A stretch of 64,000 nt of DNA from Oscillospiraceae bacterium (GTDB taxonomy: Bacteria > Bacillota > Clostridia > Oscillospirales > Acutalibacteraceae). The stretch covers positions 1 to 64,000 of the forward strand of contig SVPW01000001.1 of assembly GCA_015065645.1 (NCBI GenBank), written 5' to 3'. A program made the position numbers and the translations under genes. Of this stretch, positions 17,951 through 26,507 are shown in pieces. Each line of letters starts with the position of its first letter. Within the stretch, counting starts at the first letter, position 1. The notes beneath the pieces are model-generated. The model worked only from the letters and a program-made list of their open reading frames with translations. It searched no databases and was not told the origin of the DNA.

Positions 17951-18775
17951 TTATTCCGTAATCATACTTTTTACCTTATTTAATAAATCGCTAAGCATCT
18001 CCTCGGTCTTGCCGTCTTGTATTTCCCTTTCAATAATAAAAGGTACATTTATCTTAAAGCTTTGAATCAGCGCAAAAAAGCGCTTGAAATCAACAAAGCC
18101 CTCAAAAAGCTCGGTTTCTTTACCAAGTTCTTTTGTATTAACAGGAGGCAAACCATCCTTAATATGAACACTTTTAATATAATCTTTAAGCGTAAAAACA
18201 GCATCCACAGGATTGCCAAATCCATACATAATTATATTTGCGGTATCAATATTAACAAAAACATTATCTGTTCCGACATCCTCTATAAGCCTTAAAAGAG
18301 TTATGGGACTTTCTCCACCTGTTTCAAGCAGTAAATTAACATGGTTCCGTTTTGCAAAATCAGCTACATCAAAAACTATATCACGCATACGGATATAATC
18401 CTCACAAAACGGGTCATTTGCAACAAAGCCTGCGTGTATAAGCATATTTTCAATACCTATCATACCGCAAAAGCTTGCCGCCTGCTTTATAAATTTAACC
18501 CTTTCCTCGCCATACTGCTTGCTGTTTATGCCTGCATCCTTAAAATCCGAAAAAAGATTCCATTTGGTATGGTTATCACGAAATCCTGCAAAAAACGCCT
18601 GAATTTTAATACCGCTTTGCATTACGGCTGTTTTTATTATTTCGGCATCCGCAATAGTGTATTCCTGCGGTTTATACACAAGCTGGCAGCAATCAAAGCC
18701 CTTATTTTTTAATTTTTCAAATTCTTGCAATGCAGATTGCGGATTGGATAACCTTAATATCGTTCCGTATTTCAT
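17951..18775 (-). CDS. Sugar phosphate isomerase/epimerase (xylose isomerase-like TIM barrel)
   Basis: A 274-residue AP-endonuclease-2/xylose-isomerase-like TIM barrel. The barrel strands carry likely metal ligands in LLLETGGE, VNIDTANI, SVHIKDG and IIEREI, matching the E-D-H-E pattern of this superfamily. Members isomerise or epimerise sugars or cleave 3-keto sugars by elimination. It overlaps the upstream oxidoreductase-like gene by 4 nt. Next to three Gfo/Idh/MocA-type genes, a role on an oxidised (keto) sugar is a reasonable inference. The exact substrate is unknown. Confidence 0.85.
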   Translation of the reverse strand: MKYGTILRLSNPQSALQEFEKLKNKGFDCCQLVYKPQEYTIADAEIIKTAVMQSGIKIQAFFAGFRDNHTKWNLFSDFKDAGINSKQYGEERVKFIKQAASFCGMIGIENMLIHAGFVANDPFCEDYIRMRDIVFDVADFAKRNHVNLLLETGGESPITLLRLIEDVGTDNVFVNIDTANIIMYGFGNPVDAVFTLKDYIKSVHIKDGLPPVNTKELGKETELFEGFVDFKRFFALIQSFKINVPFIIEREIQDGKTEEMLSDLLNKVKSMITE

Positions 18776-19644
18776 ACCGCACCCTCAACCGCTATTTCGG
18801 TGTATGGATTTTCAATGGATTTTTTAAGTGCTGAACGCACCGCAATACATTCAAGTGTATTTTCAATATTTACAGGTGCTTTTCCTGTTTCAAAAAATTC
18901 TAACAAAGCCTTACAAAAGCACTTCCAAAAATCACTTTTACAGTACATTTGAGTACATTCATTATTTATTTCGGGATAACAGCAGAAATCTGCATAGGTA
19001 CCTTCAAACTGATTTAAAAATGCCTTTCTGCCATCTTTATATCTCACCTCAAAAACCTTATTTGCACTATTATTGCGGCAAATAACAGATTTTGCACCAT
19101 TTTTCATAAAAGTATTCATAAGCTCTATAAGATGAATAGAATAAATCTCAAATGCATATCCGCTTTCAACCGTAACACTATTTACTGATGGTGAATCAGC
19201 CTTTAAAAACTGTGAAACGCAGGGTTCAAAGCGTGTTGCAGAGCTTGACCAAAAGCTTGCATTATTTGCTTTTCCGCACTGTGCAATTCTTTTGGCGGTT
19301 TCATAATCGGGAGCAAAGGTTTTATCCACATAAACCGGCTTACCGCTTTCAAATGCTATACGGCAAAATTCTTCATGAAGCTCAGGATTATTGGGAGAAA
19401 GCACCATTAAAACATCTGCTACATCACACACCTGCTTTATGGTTTCACACTTTAAAGCACCTGTTTTTTGACACCATTCATCTGTAGTTTCCCCTGTTGA
19501 AGGACTTTTATCGGTTTTGGCATAAATATGTGTTATAACATATTCTTCTTTTGCTTCCTCAACCGCTATTTCATGAAAAAGTCTATGATATGTATTTGAG
19601 TGGAAATTACTTATATAATTATCTATGATACCTACTTTTTTCAT
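18772..19644 (-). CDS. Divergent Gfo/Idh/MocA-like protein
   Basis: A 290-residue protein that resembles Gfo/Idh/MocA oxidoreductases in its overall strand-helix pattern (VADVLMVLSPNNPELHEEF, SGKPVYVDKTFAPDYETA). It lacks the usual GxGxxG at the N terminus (GIIDNYISN instead), and the catalytic EKP motif reads DKT. It is also shorter than the usual 330-360 residues. It may bind NAD differently or act as a non-catalytic partner of the other two oxidoreductases in the operon. It overlaps the TIM-barrel gene by 4 nt, which supports a joint function. Confidence 0.72.
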   Translation of the reverse strand: MKKVGIIDNYISNFHSNTYHRLFHEIAVEEAKEEYVITHIYAKTDKSPSTGETTDEWCQKTGALKCETIKQVCDVADVLMVLSPNNPELHEEFCRIAFESGKPVYVDKTFAPDYETAKRIAQCGKANNASFWSSSATRFEPCVSQFLKADSPSVNSVTVESGYAFEIYSIHLIELMNTFMKNGAKSVICRNNSANKVFEVRYKDGRKAFLNQFEGTYADFCCYPEINNECTQMYCKSDFWKCFCKALLEFFETGKAPVNIENTLECIAVRSALKKSIENPYTEIAVEGAV

Positions 19645-19655
19645 AATTGCACTCC

Positions 19656-20708
19656 TTATAAAGCTACAGTTTTATTGTTTCTTGCTGATTCAAAAGCCGC
19701 CATCATCACTTTCATTGAAAGTCGCAATTCATCGTGAGTAACAATAGGCTCTGCTTTTTTATCAATAACAGCCAAAACATTTTCATAAAATTCTTCCCAA
19801 CGGGGTTCTTTTTTAAGTTTTGGAAGCTCAAGCTCCTCTATTTCTTGTTTGGGTCTTGGCCACATTGTTCTTGAAAGTCCGTTTGGGGTATATACACAGC
19901 CCTGTTGCCAATCAACCTCTTTAATATTAGCCTTCACTATCTTGCCTTTATAAGAGAACCATTCTTCAATGCTTGCTGTTCCGTCATCTCCCGATAAATG
20001 CCAACGGGGTTCATCTATATAACACCAAAGGTCTGCAACAATCTGAGCTTTAACGCCATTTTCAAAGCCTATTATAACACGGCAAACATCATCCACTTTA
20101 GGGAAACGAACACTTTGAAGTTGGGCAAAAACATAGGTAGGTTTACTATTTATAAGGCATAGCACCTGATCTATCATATGTATTCCCCAATCATACAAGG
20201 TGCCTCCGCCTGCTTCGTATGTACTACGCCATTTTCCTGAGCTTCCACGGTTACTGTAAAGGCGGGAATCTAAGAAATAAAGCTTACCCAAGATATCGCT
20301 ATCTATTATTTCCTTCATAATAGCATAGTCAATATCAAAGCGCCTGTTTTGATGAACGGTATACAGCATACCCGTTCTAAGGCTTACCTCAATAACCTCC
20401 TCAAGCTCCTCACAGTTAAGGCACGCAGGCTTTTCACAAACCACATGCACACCATGCTCCATTGCTAAAATTGAATAGTATTTATGAAAATTATTAGGTG
20501 TTGCTATAAGCACTAAATCAATACCGCTGTCAAGCATTTCTTCCGCAGAAGAAAAGACCAAAAGACCTTTTTCTTCTGCAAGTTTACAACGCTCGTTATC
20601 AATATCATATACTGCTACCGCATCAAGTCCATCTATGCGAGAATTAATATTTTCAACATGCCAAGAGCCCATATTGCCGTAACCTATAATGCCTATTTTT
20701 CGTACCAT
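19656..20708 (-). CDS. Gfo/Idh/MocA family oxidoreductase
   Basis: An oxidoreductase of about 350 residues with an N-terminal Rossmann fold (GIIGYGNMGSWH), the EKP catalytic lysine motif (VCEKPACL) and GGGTLYDWGIHMIDQ in the substrate-binding domain. It probably oxidises or reduces a sugar hydroxyl with NAD(P). I prefer the ATG at 20708, which has GGTGA upstream; an ATG 12 nt further upstream lacks a ribosome binding site. It lies 15 nt or less from the neighbouring oxidoreductase gene. Confidence 0.9.
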   Translation of the reverse strand: MVRKIGIIGYGNMGSWHVENINSRIDGLDAVAVYDIDNERCKLAEEKGLLVFSSAEEMLDSGIDLVLIATPNNFHKYYSILAMEHGVHVVCEKPACLNCEELEEVIEVSLRTGMLYTVHQNRRFDIDYAIMKEIIDSDILGKLYFLDSRLYSNRGSSGKWRSTYEAGGGTLYDWGIHMIDQVLCLINSKPTYVFAQLQSVRFPKVDDVCRVIIGFENGVKAQIVADLWCYIDEPRWHLSGDDGTASIEEWFSYKGKIVKANIKEVDWQQGCVYTPNGLSRTMWPRPKQEIEELELPKLKKEPRWEEFYENVLAVIDKKAEPIVTHDELRLSMKVMMAAFESARNNKTVAL

Positions 20709-20723
20709 CTCATTCACCATTAA

Positions 20724-21794
20724 TTAAAGTTTATCCCATACTTCTTTTAAAGCTACAAAACGCTTTTCTTTACCTGATATTTCTGCGGCATCCAGAACTA
20801 TCTGAGATTGCAGACCGTAATCAATAGTGGAGGTATATTCATCAACCTTGCCGTTAAGAAGATTAATGAATGATTTACACTGATGCAAAGAATCTGCCGC
20901 ACCGTAGCTTTCCGGAATGGGAAGAAGTTGCTCTTCCTCACCCTCTTTATGAAGCGTTATATGAGAAAAATCACTTTCACTAAACTTAACATATCCGTTG
21001 AGTCCAAAAATCTCAACCTCAGTAAGACCCGGACAGGTAGCACATCCACGAGACAAAGCAACCGTTGCAGAAGAACCGTTTTTAAGATCAATTATAAGGT
21101 TTGCCCAGTCATCGGTGGTAACATCGCCCCATTCATCCGAATCTATCAGTTGACGCCTTTTCACAAATGTGCCGTAATTTGCGGAAATTCCCTGAATATC
21201 CGTTCCAAGCCAATTAAGAAGATCAAGCATGTGAGAGCCAAGGTCACTCAATACACCAACACCCGATTTTTCCTTTTGGAAACGCCATTCCAAACGGCGT
21301 CCCGGCCAAAGAGCACTATCCTTTATACATTTAACATAAATATGATTTATTTCACCAACGGTACTAGCATCCATAATATCTTTAAGGTAACGCAAAGGTG
21401 CTCTGTGGCGCCAGGTAAAGCAAACAAATGCCGGAAGACCCTTGCTTTCTGCCAACTCCTTAACCTCTTTAACCTCTTTACTGTTCATTCCAACAGGCTT
21501 TTCAATACTTACTGCAAGGCCTGCATTAAGAGCATATTTTGCAATTTCACAATGCAAATAGTTAGGTGTGCATATATCTACAGCATCACAAAGGCCGCTA
21601 TCTATAAGTGCCTTATAATCGGTAAAGATACATTCATCAGAAAGACCTGTTTTTTCCTTTGCGTTTTTTATTGCCTGTTCGGTAATATCACAAACAGCAG
21701 TTATTTCACATTCATCTGCAATGGTTAAATAATTAGGATAATGAATATCCCTTGCTATCCAACCAAAGCCTATAATACCAATTCTTTTTTTCAT
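20724..21794 (-). CDS. Gfo/Idh/MocA family oxidoreductase
   Basis: A 356-residue NAD(P)-dependent sugar or inositol-type dehydrogenase. It has GIIGFGWIARDIH (Rossmann), SIEKPVGM (catalytic lysine) and GVGVLSDLGSHMLDL (substrate domain), all canonical. It is the second gene of the operon, 24 nt after the NagB-like gene. Two canonical and one divergent family member side by side suggest sequential redox steps on one sugar. The substrate cannot be read from the sequence. Confidence 0.9.
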   Translation of the reverse strand: MKKRIGIIGFGWIARDIHYPNYLTIADECEITAVCDITEQAIKNAKEKTGLSDECIFTDYKALIDSGLCDAVDICTPNYLHCEIAKYALNAGLAVSIEKPVGMNSKEVKEVKELAESKGLPAFVCFTWRHRAPLRYLKDIMDASTVGEINHIYVKCIKDSALWPGRRLEWRFQKEKSGVGVLSDLGSHMLDLLNWLGTDIQGISANYGTFVKRRQLIDSDEWGDVTTDDWANLIIDLKNGSSATVALSRGCATCPGLTEVEIFGLNGYVKFSESDFSHITLHKEGEEEQLLPIPESYGAADSLHQCKSFINLLNGKVDEYTSTIDYGLQSQIVLDAAEISGKEKRFVALKEVWDKL

Positions 21795-21818
21795 AACATT
21801 AACCTCCCTAAAAGTTTT

Positions 21819-22634
21819 TTATAATATAAAATCAGCTAAAGCCTTTGTTACAACCATTTCGGCATTGCTGTGATTTTGCAGATATGATACGGGGGCGGTT
21901 TTATTGCAATTCTCAAGAGCAGCTTTTCTCATAATGCCCCACTGCCAATCACAATAAAGATATACCTTAAAAACCTCCGCTTTAAGCAACTGCTTCATAC
22001 CAAGCGTTATACAGCGCTTAGGAAATATATCCAAAGCACCATGAAGTTTATTTGCTCCGTTATTCGTTACGGTATGTGGAGCTATATCAAGGCAACGAGT
22101 ACCGATTTTTCCAAAATCCTCATCACTAATATCATCCACAGGCGGTTCATTAAAGGCTATATGACCGTTAATTCCAACCCCTGTAAGGCAACAATCTATT
22201 TTTTCAAAGCTTTCTATCAAGCTATCAATTTCCGCTTCCTTTCCGGGCTTGGGAAACAAACGCTGGTTTTGCGGCATAATAAGGTCTTTATCAATACGAT
22301 TGTAAAGCAAATTATCCATTATTGCATGAAAGCTTAAAACATTATCGTAATCTATAACCTTATCATCATCCGTAAGGTATTCATCCATATTAATAAACCA
22401 ACAGTTTTTAAGGCTTATTCTCTGCTCATTCACCTTTTTAGCAAATATCGGATAATGCCATATAGGGCCAACAGGGCATATAATAACCGTTTTATTATCA
22501 CCGTTTTTCACGATGGTATCAACCATTATCTGCGCCATTTCCTCATACATAGCCTCTTCGTTTTCCATAACCCTCACGGGAATTTTGGCTTTTTTTAAAA
22601 ATTCTTCTTTTGAGCAATAATAAATTTCTTTCAT
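21819..22634 (-). CDS. Glucosamine-6-phosphate deaminase-like protein (NagB family)
   Basis: A 271-residue member of the NagB/6-phosphogluconolactonase fold. The NagB hallmark GVGINGHIAFNEP lies at residues 152-164 (catalytic H158), and MDEY (residues 83-86) supplies the acid residue. NagB converts glucosamine-6-phosphate to fructose-6-phosphate and ammonia. As the first gene of an operon with oxidoreductases it may act on a related amino sugar or sugar phosphate. AAGGAG precedes the ATG. The 75-nt gap to the divergent AraC gene holds the control region. Confidence 0.85.
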   Translation of the reverse strand: MKEIYYCSKEEFLKKAKIPVRVMENEEAMYEEMAQIMVDTIVKNGDNKTVIICPVGPIWHYPIFAKKVNEQRISLKNCWFINMDEYLTDDDKVIDYDNVLSFHAIMDNLLYNRIDKDLIMPQNQRLFPKPGKEAEIDSLIESFEKIDCCLTGVGINGHIAFNEPPVDDISDEDFGKIGTRCLDIAPHTVTNNGANKLHGALDIFPKRCITLGMKQLLKAEVFKVYLYCDWQWGIMRKAALENCNKTAPVSYLQNHSNAEMVVTKALADFIL

Positions 22635-22657
22635 TATTTCATTCTCCTTTTTTAAGG

Positions 22658-22686
22658 TTGAATTTTTTAAAAATAATTGCTATAAT
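22658..22686 (+). promoter_or_regulatory. Promoter of the divergent AraC gene
   Basis: TTGAAT (22658-22663), a 17-nt spacer and TATAAT (22681-22686). The opposite strand shows no good promoter for the NagB-like operon, which fits activator-dependent expression. Confidence 0.55.
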
Positions 22687-22709
22687 AACAAAAAATATCA
22701 AATTGGCAG

Positions 22710-23609
22710 GTGGATGATTTGAAGGATAAAACCATACCTAAAGAACAAAAATATTTGCAAACATTTTTTCAGTCACAAGGAATTTTAAATTATAGCTGCA
22801 AAAATACCGTAAAGCTGTTTCAGTTTGCCGCAGTGCACTGCAAAACCTCTAACGATTCTAATCCCTTACATAAGCAATGGTGCCACGAAATAACCTATGT
22901 TTACAACGGTGAGGGTGAAGTGTTTCATAATGATATGCGTTTTAAAATCAAAAGTGGTCAGGTGCATATATGTTTTGAAAATGACAACCACAGGATAGTG
23001 CCCTCAAAAAATTCACCACTCAGGTTTTATTGTATTGGTTTCACGCTTGATAAAAGCAATCCGCTATCAGAGGCTATCAGTAAAGTTATCACAAAAACAA
23101 ATCTTACCAAAAGCGCTGTTTTAAGTAATAAAACCACACTTCAACCTGCATTTCAAAGCATCTATAATGCGCTTCACAATACGCAAAGCAGTGAGTTTTC
23201 CAATGCCGTGATAACAAATACTCTGAACTACATAATAACCGATGTATTAAATGATTTTTTAAGCGAAGAAAAGGTACATCCTTATAATATTTCGATGAAG
23301 GAAAATCTGTTATTCTATATAATCGGTTATTTAAAAAACAATCTTTATAATATTGATGCGCTAAAGGGTTTAGCCAATGAAACAGGCTACAGCTACTCAT
23401 ATTTATCCCACCTTTTCAGTGAAAAAATGGGACAAAGCCTTAGAAATTTTTTCATATCTCTTCGTATGGATAAAGCCAAAGAGCTGCTTAAAAAAAGAAC
23501 GGTTACACAGGTGGCAGAAACACTGGGTTATTCTTCAATACACGCCTTCACAAGAGCATACAAATCCGCATGCAACGAGTTGCCCGGAAGCAAAAAAGAA
23601 ACCGAATAA
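22710..23609 (+). CDS. AraC family transcriptional regulator
   Basis: A 299-residue regulator with a cupin-type sensor domain (about 45-125, CHEITYVYNGEGEVFHNDM) and a C-terminal AraC double helix-turn-helix (about 205-295, SLRNFFISLRMDKAKELL and YSSIHAFTRAYK). The frame opens with a GTG; a TTG 9 nt later has AGGTGG at better spacing and may be the true start. It is divergent from the NagB-like operon and is its likely activator, responding to a sugar bound by the cupin domain. Confidence 0.88.
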   Translation: MDDLKDKTIPKEQKYLQTFFQSQGILNYSCKNTVKLFQFAAVHCKTSNDSNPLHKQWCHEITYVYNGEGEVFHNDMRFKIKSGQVHICFENDNHRIVPSKNSPLRFYCIGFTLDKSNPLSEAISKVITKTNLTKSAVLSNKTTLQPAFQSIYNALHNTQSSEFSNAVITNTLNYIITDVLNDFLSEEKVHPYNISMKENLLFYIIGYLKNNLYNIDALKGLANETGYSYSYLSHLFSEKMGQSLRNFFISLRMDKAKELLKKRTVTQVAETLGYSSIHAFTRAYKSACNELPGSKKETE

Positions 23610-23702
23610 ATTTACATTTTTATTATATACTTTAAAGCCTTCCCCTGTCTTTGATTGACTTGGCTTTTTTATTTAACATTTCTTGCTATATTTTAAAAAA
23701 AT

Positions 23703-23740
23703 AAACCTTGCAAAAAATAATTATTTTGCAAGGTTTTTAG
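23703..23740. terminator. Bidirectional terminator between two AraC genes
   Basis: A 13-bp stem AAACCTTGCAAAA/TTTTGCAAGGTTT (23703-23715 with 23724-23736), with a T tract on the plus strand and a T tract after it on the minus strand. Confidence 0.75.
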
Positions 23741-23741
23741 T

Positions 23742-24899
23742 TTATTTCTTTTCAATATGCCTACTGTACTGCAACGGTGACATACCGTATTTCTTTTTAA
23801 AGCGTGTTGAAAAATATGACTGTGAGCAGAAATTAAGGTTATTGGCTATTTCGGATAAAGAGTAGTTTCCGTTTGAAATAAGCTCACACGCCATTTCAAG
23901 CTTTTTATCATTGATATGCTCAGATATACCAAGATTATATTTATGCATTGAGCATCTATAAAGATAAGATGTGCTTATATAAAGCTTTTTAGCAATAAAG
24001 CTTACGCTGAGATTAGGATTAAAGATATTTTCATCTATCAATCGGTCAGCTCTGGCTACAACCTCATTCATCTGAACAATAGATACCACCGATGACTTAT
24101 TTTCTTCCGTTTGGTGGAATTCACCCGAAAGTGTTTCGGCAACTATAAGTGAGATAAGATTTAATATCATATCCTCATTATACTGTGAGTCCTCACCTAT
24201 CTTTGACTTAATAAGATCAAGATAATATTTAATGGTTGGTGTTACCTCATGGGGAGGGATGAGCTTTTCCTTATCAGGACAATCCATTTCAAACATAATT
24301 GCCATAAACTCAGCCTCTTGAGAATCGGTCTTCAAGGAGTGAAGCTGATTTGGTGGAATAAAGGTATAACATTCTTTATTGACATTCCAACTAACCCCAT
24401 CAATAACACGAACATAATTACCCTTAACCAGATATGTAAGCTCCCAAAAAGGTTGTCTTTCAGGACGGAAGCAAAGCCCTTCAGGCATACGCTTATATGC
24501 AGTTAATACAATATTTTTACAATTAATTTTGCGGTCATTTACAGTAAGCGGTTTCTTTTTGGTTGAAACAAGCTCTTCCGAAGAGCTTTTATAATAAATG
24601 CAATATGCAAAATCATTTGTTAGCGGAGTAAAATTAAACCTTACACCTGCATTTATCATAACGGGGGCATCAAAATAAAACGGAATGTAATCCTTACCGT
24701 TTTCACTGTTTAAATTTACAACCGATTGTCCGCTTAGCTTTTCAAGATATACAGGCATATTGTACATATAGGTGGTATTGCCGTTTTTTATGGAACGCTC
24801 CTCATAATCGTATGAACTCAAAAATTCAAGCTGATCGGTTTGAGATATACTTTTACCAAAACCATTTGGTTCAATTTCTGCCATACTTTTGATTGCCAC
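23742..24899 (-). CDS. AraC family transcriptional regulator
   Basis: A regulator of about 385 residues. An N-terminal extension of about 110 residues precedes the cupin-like domain (about 125-230), and the AraC double helix-turn-helix is at about 285-385. I chose the GTG at 24899, preceded by AGGAGGTGG at 8 nt; an ATG 18 nt upstream lies before that site. The C-terminal end is nearly identical in DNA and protein to the AraC gene at 17064. It is divergent from the SGNH-lipoprotein/GH31 pair and probably controls that pair and perhaps the large glycan operon. Confidence 0.88.
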   Translation of the reverse strand: MAIKSMAEIEPNGFGKSISQTDQLEFLSSYDYEERSIKNGNTTYMYNMPVYLEKLSGQSVVNLNSENGKDYIPFYFDAPVMINAGVRFNFTPLTNDFAYCIYYKSSSEELVSTKKKPLTVNDRKINCKNIVLTAYKRMPEGLCFRPERQPFWELTYLVKGNYVRVIDGVSWNVNKECYTFIPPNQLHSLKTDSQEAEFMAIMFEMDCPDKEKLIPPHEVTPTIKYYLDLIKSKIGEDSQYNEDMILNLISLIVAETLSGEFHQTEENKSSVVSIVQMNEVVARADRLIDENIFNPNLSVSFIAKKLYISTSYLYRCSMHKYNLGISEHINDKKLEMACELISNGNYSLSEIANNLNFCSQSYFSTRFKKKYGMSPLQYSRHIEKK

Positions 24900-24924
24900 A
24901 AAATCCACCTCCTGCATCTTAAAT

Positions 24925-24953
24925 ATTTTATCACATATTTATAAAATTTACAA
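24925..24953 (-). promoter_or_regulatory. Promoter of the AraC gene at 23742
   Basis: On the minus strand, TTGTAA (24948-24953), a 17-nt spacer and TAAAAT (24925-24930). Confidence 0.5.
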
Positions 24954-25143
24954 TTGGGATTTAATGAGAAAATTATCATTGTTTTTTTATATATGTTTTT
25001 ATTATAATAAATTTAGAGCCCTTTAACAAGTAAAAACGAACAATAAAACAGATTTATTATAAAAACAAAATGATTGATGATATATTTTTACTTCATTTGC
25101 ATATAAAATATACTTATGAAAGTATTTTTTCGGAGGTTATTAT

Positions 25144-26448
25144 ATGAAAAGAAATACACGGGTAATCATTATGTGCTTAATGTTAGCTCTTATTTTTATA
25201 TTCACAACCGCTTGCGGTTCTTCAGGTGATGAGACCGATACCTCATCCAAAAAAGAAGATGTTACATCCTCACAGCAGGATGATACAAGCAGTAAAAAGC
25301 CTTCCTCAAGTGCATCTTCAAATTCAAGTGATAAAAACTCTTCAAATGAGAGCTCTTCTCAAAATGACGAAACATATTACGAGGGGGATAAAAAGGCATT
25401 GTTGAGCTTTAACAAAGGTCTTGATATGTTTGGTGAAAAGAGTATAAATATTATAGGCGACTCTATTTCACAGGGTCTTAACAGTGAAAAAATGTATGAT
25501 CAATCCTGGGCTTCACTTTTGAAAAAGTCACTTTATAAAAAATACGGTTCAAATAATATAGGTTATGTTTCTTTGCTTGACGGTACAGATCAAAACGGAT
25601 TCGTTTGCAAGGAAATACATACCATAACCGATAAAACCGGCAACTGGACTAAAAAATACGGTGTAGAATCTTCACTTACCCCGGGCAACCTCTCATATAC
25701 CGCTTCATCATTTACAGAGGGAGCTACACTTGAATTCAAGCTTAACCGCAAGGCTGATGGTATTGACCGCCATATAAACGGTTTCTATGTATACCATGTA
25801 GCAGGTGCTACCTACGGAAAATATCAAGTTAAGGTAAACGGACAGGTTGTTACAACGGTTGACTGTGCACAGGCCACAAGCAACACCTGCGCAAGAAGCC
25901 CATATATTGCCATCCCCGCAGGCTGCGGTGATGATATCACTATAGAAATAGTTAAGCTTACAAACGGATATGAGCCTGTAACTATAACAGGTATAAGTTA
26001 TATTGATAAGCCGGGTGCCGTTACCGTTAACAACTATTCTATAAGCGGTATAAGGCTTGTTGATATTGATGACAGTGTTCTTGAGCAGCTTGCTAAAGCA
26101 AATTTCGTAATATTTACATTAGGCACAAATGATGCAGGAACAAATGCAGATATAGATGAATTCCAGCGTAAGGTTAATATTGTGGTAAATACTTGCAAGA
26201 AAAACGGTTCCACACTTATAGTTGGTGATGTTGTTTGGGCAAGATACGGAAACGATTACTGGGCAACCGGTTATAAAAACATTCTGAGGCAAGCTGCGGT
26301 AGATGCAAATGGTTACTTTATAGATTTCACTACACTTCCCCTTTCAAAGGTTTTGAAAACAGATAAGGACATTTGCCATCCCACTATTGAAGGTCACAAA
26401 TTAATGGCTGAAAAGCTTTGCAGTTTCTTTGAATTAAAGCTTGATTAA
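25144..26448 (+). CDS. SGNH/GDSL-hydrolase lipoprotein
   Basis: A 434-residue lipoprotein: signal peptide with lipobox FTTAC (C24), a serine/lysine/aspartate-rich linker (about 28-78), an N-terminal beta region and an SGNH hydrolase domain with S107 in NIIGDSISQG, LGTNDAGT, and D409/H412 in DICHPTIEGH. Family members are carbohydrate esterases or lipases; a deacetylase acting on an acetylated glycan at the cell surface is likely. The catalytic region is closely similar to the C-terminal part of the 1922-residue protein (shared DMFGEK, NI(I/L)GDSI, QG, SWASL). It precedes the GH31 gene by 60 nt with a terminator between them. Confidence 0.85.
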   Translation: MKRNTRVIIMCLMLALIFIFTTACGSSGDETDTSSKKEDVTSSQQDDTSSKKPSSSASSNSSDKNSSNESSSQNDETYYEGDKKALLSFNKGLDMFGEKSINIIGDSISQGLNSEKMYDQSWASLLKKSLYKKYGSNNIGYVSLLDGTDQNGFVCKEIHTITDKTGNWTKKYGVESSLTPGNLSYTASSFTEGATLEFKLNRKADGIDRHINGFYVYHVAGATYGKYQVKVNGQVVTTVDCAQATSNTCARSPYIAIPAGCGDDITIEIVKLTNGYEPVTITGISYIDKPGAVTVNNYSISGIRLVDIDDSVLEQLAKANFVIFTLGTNDAGTNADIDEFQRKVNIVVNTCKKNGSTLIVGDVVWARYGNDYWATGYKNILRQAAVDANGYFIDFTTLPLSKVLKTDKDICHPTIEGHKLMAEKLCSFFELKLD

Positions 26449-26449
26449 A

Positions 26450-26492
26450 TATAATTAAAGCAGAGGTTTTCTTTGCCTCTGCTTTAATTATA
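26450..26492 (+). terminator. Stem-loop terminator after the SGNH lipoprotein gene
   Basis: A perfect 17-bp stem (26450-26466 with 26476-26492, core AAAGCAGAGG/CCTCTGCTTT). The T-rich arm supports termination, but readthrough into the GH31 gene 15 nt later is possible. Confidence 0.65.
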
Positions 26493-26507
26493 TAAAGGTG
26501 TGAGAAT

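Noticed and set aside
17093..23822. CRISPR array or insertion sequence ends from the repeated 52-bp block
   Set aside because: Only two copies exist, both inside the coding ends of AraC genes in frame, so they reflect gene duplication.
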